From Plesiocystis pacifica SIR-1 (lineage in GTDB: Bacteria > Myxococcota_A > Polyangia > Nannocystales > Nannocystaceae): a DNA stretch of 64,000 nt. Numbering within the stretch: the first letter of the stretch is position 1; each line of letters opens with the position of its first letter. Under the pieces are notes generated by a model. The model saw only the letters and a program-made list of their open reading frames with translations. It did no database searches and was not told the origin of the DNA. Positions 60,449 through 64,000 of the stretch are shown in pieces. The stretch spans positions 1 through 64,000 of the forward strand of contig NZ_ABCS01000047.1 of assembly GCF_000170895.1 (NCBI RefSeq). Direction: 5' to 3'. The position numbers were made by a program, and so were the translations under genes.

Positions 60449-63223
60449 ATGTCCGAGCGTGAGCGACTCGATCGGCGACGTGACCGATTCTTCCTCGCCT
60501 TCGCAGCCCTGGGTGTCCATCGCCCCAGGGGTGTCTCGGCGCTGCTCGTGCTGATGACGCTGCTGGGGGTGTTCTACGCGACCCAGCTGACCATCACGAC
60601 CTCGCGCTTTGGCCTGGTCCACGAGGACAACTGGTACCAGCGGCGGATGCTCGACTTCTTCGACGCCTTTGGCTACCCGGACTCGCCGGTGGTCATCGTG
60701 CGCGGGGGGACGCCCGAGGACCGGCGCGAGACCGTCGACCGCTACGTCGAGAAGCTCGAGGCCGACCCGCTGTTCGAGGGCCGCGTGCTGGCCAAGATCG
60801 ACGCCGAGTCGGTCTCGGAGACCCTGCTGATTCAAGAGCCGGGGGCCCTCGCCGAGCTGCGCCGGCAGCTGCCGCCCGAGGCCGACCTGCCCGGCGCAAT
60901 CGAGGAGGGTCTCGAGGGCGTGTTTGGCCTGCTCGAGGGGCAGATGCTGGCGGCCCTCGACGGTGAGCTCGAGGTCGACCCCAAGCAATCCGCCGAGGGG
61001 CTCGAACGCCTCGGCGCGCTCGCCAAGGCCCTCGACGGCAAGCTCGCGGAGGACGCGGGGCAGGGTGAGCCCGTCGACGGGGCCGCGCTGCTCGAGGCCC
61101 TCGCGGGCGAGGAGCTCAGCGAGCGCCTGCCCACGGACGAGGACATGCGCGAGCGCGGCCTCGACCCGGAGGGCTACTTCATCTCCAACGACGGCGAGCA
61201 CCTGCTCGTGGCCGTGTTCCCGGAGTTCGGGGGCGACGAGGTCGACGACTACGGCCCGGCGGTCGAGACCATGCGCTCGATCCAGAAGGAGCTCGACTAT
61301 GCCGGAGACACGGAGCTCCTGCTCACCGGGTTGCCCTTCCTGGTCATCGACGAGGAAGGGGTGCTGGCCAACGGACTGATGCGCGTGACTATCGGAACCG
61401 GTGTCGGCATCTTCTTGCTGCTGACCTGGGCGTTCCGGTCGCTGCGCCGGACTATCGCCGCGCTGATCCCGATCGCCGTCGGGACTGCGGTCAGCCTCGG
61501 CGCGCTGCGCATCTTGTTCGAGAGCCTCGACCCCATCTCCTCGGCCTTCGGCGCCGTACTGATGGGCTTGGCCATCGACTTCCCCGTCCACCTGATCGCG
61601 CGCTACGACGAGGACCTGCGCAAGGGCCGGACGCGTGGCGAGGCCCTGCGCTCGGCGCTGTGCAAGGCGGGCCCCGGCGTGGTCACGGGCGCGGTCACGA
61701 CGGGCCTGGCCTTCCTGACCGTGGCGACCACGGAGTTTACCTCCTACGGCGAGCTGGGCATGGTCACGGCCATCGGGCTGTTCGTCTCGCTGGTGGTCTC
61801 GCTCATCGTTCTGCCCCTCGTGTTCGGGCGCGGCGATCTCGAGGCCAAGGAGACCCCGGCGGAGCCGCGCAAGATCGCCTCGAGCGTGGCTCGGATCGCC
61901 GGCAAGGCGCCGATTCTCGTCGTCGGGGCGAGCGTGCTCTTCGCCCTGATCGGCACCGCGCTGACCCCCGACTACAACCCGCGCTACCTCGACTACCTCC
62001 CCCCGGGCTTCGAGCCGACCAAGGCCCTGCGCGTGCTCGAGAACGACGGCGCCATGTCGCCCTGGTTCGCGTTCGCCACGGCCGACGACATCGAGCAGGC
62101 CCGCGACCGCGCCGAGGACCTGCGCGAGCAGTCCTCCGTCGCCCACGTCGACAGCCCCTCGGACCTGCTGCCCGAGCTCGACGACGCCAAGCTGGCCAAG
62201 CTGCGCGCGGACTTCGAGGGCCTCGAGCGCGAGCCCGACTGGGCCAAGCTCGCCGATCGGCAGCCCAAGGCCGCGGACCTGAAGGCCAAGGTTCAGGACA
62301 TCGTCGACGCCCTCGACGAGCTCAGCTTCGCCGCCGAGCAGGCCGACCAGGGCGAGGCCGCGGCCGCCAAGATCGCCGCGACCAAGGAGGCCTTCGAGGG
62401 CCTGGCCAAGCGCCTCGAGACGGTGCCGGCCGAGCGCGCCGGGGAGACCCTCGACGCCATCGAGAACGACATGGCCGCGTACATGGGGCCGGCCTGGGGC
62501 CTGGCCGCGAAGGTCGCCGAGCGCGGCCACTGGGAGGCCGGCGACCTGCCGCCGATGTTCCGCAAGCGCTTCGTGGCCACGGACGGGAGCGAGCGCCTGG
62601 CCCTGTTCGTCTACCCGACCCCGGACGTGCACTCGGGCCTCGACGGCAACATCGCGGCCAAGCGCTTCGCCGAGCAGCTCGAGTCCATCGATCCCCAGGC
62701 GGCGGGGCAGGGCGTGACCCTCTACCGCCACAACCTGATGATCGTGCATGGCTTCCAGCGCGCGACCTTCTTCTCGGCCTGCCTGGTCATCGTGCTCTTG
62801 CTCCTCGACTTCGCCAGCTTGCGCAAGGCGCTGCTCGCGATCTTCCCGGTGGTCATCGGCATGGGCTGGATGCTGGGCATCTTCGGCCTGCTCAACCTGC
62901 GCATCAGCGTGGCCAGCATCGTCGTGCTGCCGTTGATGTTGGGCATCGGGATCGACGCGGGCGTCCACATGATGCACCGCTGGGAGATCAACGCGACCCA
63001 CAACGGCGGGGTCGCGCGCATCCGCGAGGTCGTGGAGGGCACGGGCGGCGCGGTGCTGCTGTCCTCGCTGACCACCATGGTCGGCTTCGCGGGGCTGCTC
63101 CTCGGTCGCCACCGCGGGATGATGGAGCTCGGCGGGACCATGGTGATCGGGATCGCCTGCACGCTCATCGCCAGCGTGGTCGTGCTCCCGGCCCTGCTCG
63201 TCGCTCTGGACCGGGCGAAGTAG
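60449..63223 (+). CDS. MMPL/RND-superfamily transporter
   Basis: The 924-residue integral membrane protein has the duplicated RND plan. A first helix (residues about 28-48) is followed by a large periplasmic domain (about 50-310), then TM2-TM6 with GAVLMGLAIDFPVHLIARYDED. A seventh helix (ILVVGASVLFALIGTAL) precedes a second periplasmic domain (about 525-765), and TM8-TM12 follow with VLPLMLGIGIDAGVHMMHR. The paired G(I/L)xxDxxxH motifs of TM4 and TM10 are characteristic of the MMPL/HpnN branch, which exports lipids such as hopanoids. Both periplasmic domains are rich in charged helices. ATG 60449. It stands alone; specific substrate unknown. Confidence 0.9.
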   Translation: MSERERLDRRRDRFFLAFAALGVHRPRGVSALLVLMTLLGVFYATQLTITTSRFGLVHEDNWYQRRMLDFFDAFGYPDSPVVIVRGGTPEDRRETVDRYVEKLEADPLFEGRVLAKIDAESVSETLLIQEPGALAELRRQLPPEADLPGAIEEGLEGVFGLLEGQMLAALDGELEVDPKQSAEGLERLGALAKALDGKLAEDAGQGEPVDGAALLEALAGEELSERLPTDEDMRERGLDPEGYFISNDGEHLLVAVFPEFGGDEVDDYGPAVETMRSIQKELDYAGDTELLLTGLPFLVIDEEGVLANGLMRVTIGTGVGIFLLLTWAFRSLRRTIAALIPIAVGTAVSLGALRILFESLDPISSAFGAVLMGLAIDFPVHLIARYDEDLRKGRTRGEALRSALCKAGPGVVTGAVTTGLAFLTVATTEFTSYGELGMVTAIGLFVSLVVSLIVLPLVFGRGDLEAKETPAEPRKIASSVARIAGKAPILVVGASVLFALIGTALTPDYNPRYLDYLPPGFEPTKALRVLENDGAMSPWFAFATADDIEQARDRAEDLREQSSVAHVDSPSDLLPELDDAKLAKLRADFEGLEREPDWAKLADRQPKAADLKAKVQDIVDALDELSFAAEQADQGEAAAAKIAATKEAFEGLAKRLETVPAERAGETLDAIENDMAAYMGPAWGLAAKVAERGHWEAGDLPPMFRKRFVATDGSERLALFVYPTPDVHSGLDGNIAAKRFAEQLESIDPQAAGQGVTLYRHNLMIVHGFQRATFFSACLVIVLLLLDFASLRKALLAIFPVVIGMGWMLGIFGLLNLRISVASIVVLPLMLGIGIDAGVHMMHRWEINATHNGGVARIREVVEGTGGAVLLSSLTTMVGFAGLLLGRHRGMMELGGTMVIGIACTLIASVVVLPALLVALDRAK

Positions 63224-63249
63224 AGGACGCTTCGTCGACCAAAAAAGCG

Positions 63250-63284
63250 AAGCGCGCCCCGACCGTGAGGTCGCGGGCGCGCTT
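63250..63284 (-). terminator. intrinsic terminator between transporter and lipoprotein genes
   Basis: AAGCGCGCCCCGACC (63250-63264) pairs with GGTCGCGGGCGCGCTT (63269-63284) with one bulge and a GTGA loop. On the minus strand it is followed by TCGCTTTTTTGG, a proper T-run, so it terminates the lipoprotein gene; it may also stop the transporter transcript. Confidence 0.85.
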
Positions 63285-63306
63285 GGTGTTGGGGGGAGCG
63301 GTGCGC

Positions 63307-63765
63307 TCAGTTGTCGCGGGTTTCGACGGTCCCCTCGATGCGGGTGTCAGATCCCTTGTCCGTCTCTTGGTCGGTGCGCGTGGCCGGGGTGGCCTCGGCG
63401 CTCTCGCGGGCCGGCTTGTCGCGGGCCGGCTTGGGCTCGGCGGTGGGCTCGGGCTCGGGCTGGGGGTCGGCCTGGGGATCGGGGTCCGCCGCGGGCTCTG
63501 GCGCGGGGCTGTCGTTGCTCGCGCTCTCGCTCGAGTTCGACTTGGTGTCCGAGGAATTCGACTTGCTCGAGGAGTTGGGCTTGGCCCCGGAGTTCGACTT
63601 GCTGCCGCCGTGGTTGGTCCGCGGCTGGGACTTCTTCTTGACCGAGGAGCTCGACGAGCTGGGGTTGTCCGGGTCGCCCTTGCCCATGGACATGGAGAAG
63701 GAGCAGGCGGACAGCACCATGGCGGTGCTCAGAATCAGGGCAAGGGAGCTAGGGCGTGGGAGCAT
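63307..63765 (-). CDS. small Ser/Asn/Pro-rich lipoprotein
   Basis: The 152-residue product has a lipoprotein signal (LALILSTAMVLSAC, acylated Cys21). The rest is disordered: a Ser run (NPSSSSSSVKKK), Lys/Ser/Asn repeats (SKSNSSDTKSNSSES), then Pro/Glu/Asp repeats (PEPAADPDPQADPQPEPEP) and a Lys/Arg/Glu end. No domain is recognisable. It is likely a surface or periplasmic spacer. Start ATG 63765. A strong intrinsic terminator follows. Confidence 0.72.
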   Translation of the reverse strand: MLPRPSSLALILSTAMVLSACSFSMSMGKGDPDNPSSSSSSVKKKSQPRTNHGGSKSNSGAKPNSSSKSNSSDTKSNSSESASNDSPAPEPAADPDPQADPQPEPEPTAEPKPARDKPARESAEATPATRTDQETDKGSDTRIEGTVETRDN

Positions 63766-63813
63766 GGAGCGGTCCTCGTGTGGCTAGAACGACGGCCTGG
63801 GGGGAGGCCCTAT

Positions 63814-64000
63814 TCAGCATCTCAGCGGTCCGTGGTCGAGGTCGAGAGTGAAACTGGTACCACCATGATTGAGGTCGGGATCAGCCTCGAGATCGCTGGC
63901 ATGCTGGCACACATTGACAGCTCGAAAACGCTCGGCGGCCACGGCTCTGCGGGCAAAAGCGCGCAGGAAACTGCAATTGCTTGCTCGAAAGGACAGGATT
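63814..64000 (-). CDS. possible 3' end of a gene running off the window
   Basis: On the minus strand a frame is open from the window end to a TGA at 63814-63816 (61 residues, ending GGTSFTLDLDHGPLRC). It lies 48 bp upstream of the lipoprotein gene in the same direction. A short plus-strand frame from ATG 63864 is also open to the end, so coding on either strand is uncertain. Third-position G/C is lower than in neighbours. Confidence 0.3.
   Translation of the reverse strand, partial: ILSFRASNCSFLRAFARRAVAAERFRAVNVCQHASDLEADPDLNHGGTSFTLDLDHGPLRC

Overview
The window is high-GC bacterial DNA (I estimate about 70% G+C from codon use) with the flavour of a myxobacterium, probably a Nannocystineae-type organism. 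The grounds are three Ser/Thr kinases fused to membrane anchors and TPR-like helical tails, secreted Cys-rich and Thr/Glu/Asp-rich lipoproteins, a lysine-tailed HU protein, and a Geobacter/myxobacteria-style lipid-riboflavin gene order. The taxon is inference. I see no tRNA, rRNA, CRISPR array, insertion sequence or phage gene.

Layout. 1-11.8 kb: a four-gene, translationally coupled plus-strand cassette of large uncharacterised proteins headed by a DUF6603-type protein whose 5' end lies outside the window. 11.9-14.5 kb: a minus-strand reverse transsulfuration pair (cystathionine beta-synthase, cystathionine gamma-lyase/synthase). 14.6-21 kb: two tandem paralogous Ser/Thr kinases with TPR tails, separated by a palindrome and a copy of an intergenic hairpin repeat. 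21.2-28 kb: an outer-membrane-like protein, a UbiA prenyltransferase, a hypothetical gene, family-1 uracil-DNA glycosylase, ArsH, exported proteins and a small ABM monooxygenase. 28-34 kb: a second (tandem) copy of the hairpin repeat, an SDR/acyltransferase pair, an Lrp-type regulator divergent from a ThrE-type exporter, a beta-barrel candidate and a DUF434 protein. 34-38 kb: an RlmD-like methyltransferase, holA, rpsT and a lipoprotein cyclophilin. 38.5-45.3 kb: a non-RD kinase, a secreted Cys-rich protein and a giant secreted repeat protein interrupted by one apparent frameshift. 45.5-58.9 kb: a long plus-strand housekeeping run, yceD-rpmF-plsX-fabD-fabG-acpP-fabF-rpiB-nrdR-ribD-ribE-ribBA-coaBC-UDG. 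58.9-64 kb: a 726-bp gene-free stretch with two very long imperfect hairpins, an HU-like protein with a histone-H1-like tail, an MMPL/RND transporter and a small lipoprotein.

How genes work together. PlsX, FabD, FabG, AcpP and FabF supply fatty acid elongation and phospholipid precursors next to the L32 gene. RibD, RibE and RibBA supply riboflavin, but the GTP cyclohydrolase II half of RibBA lacks its zinc cysteines, so that step should be encoded elsewhere. fabH, glyA, ribH and nusB, expected in such a run, are absent. CBS and CGL convert homocysteine to cysteine. The Lrp regulator probably controls the divergent amino-acid exporter.

The best candidates for undescribed biology are the DUF6603 cassette, the intergenic hairpin repeat with a compensatory base change between copies, the giant repeat protein, and the paired long hairpins at 58,987-59,377.
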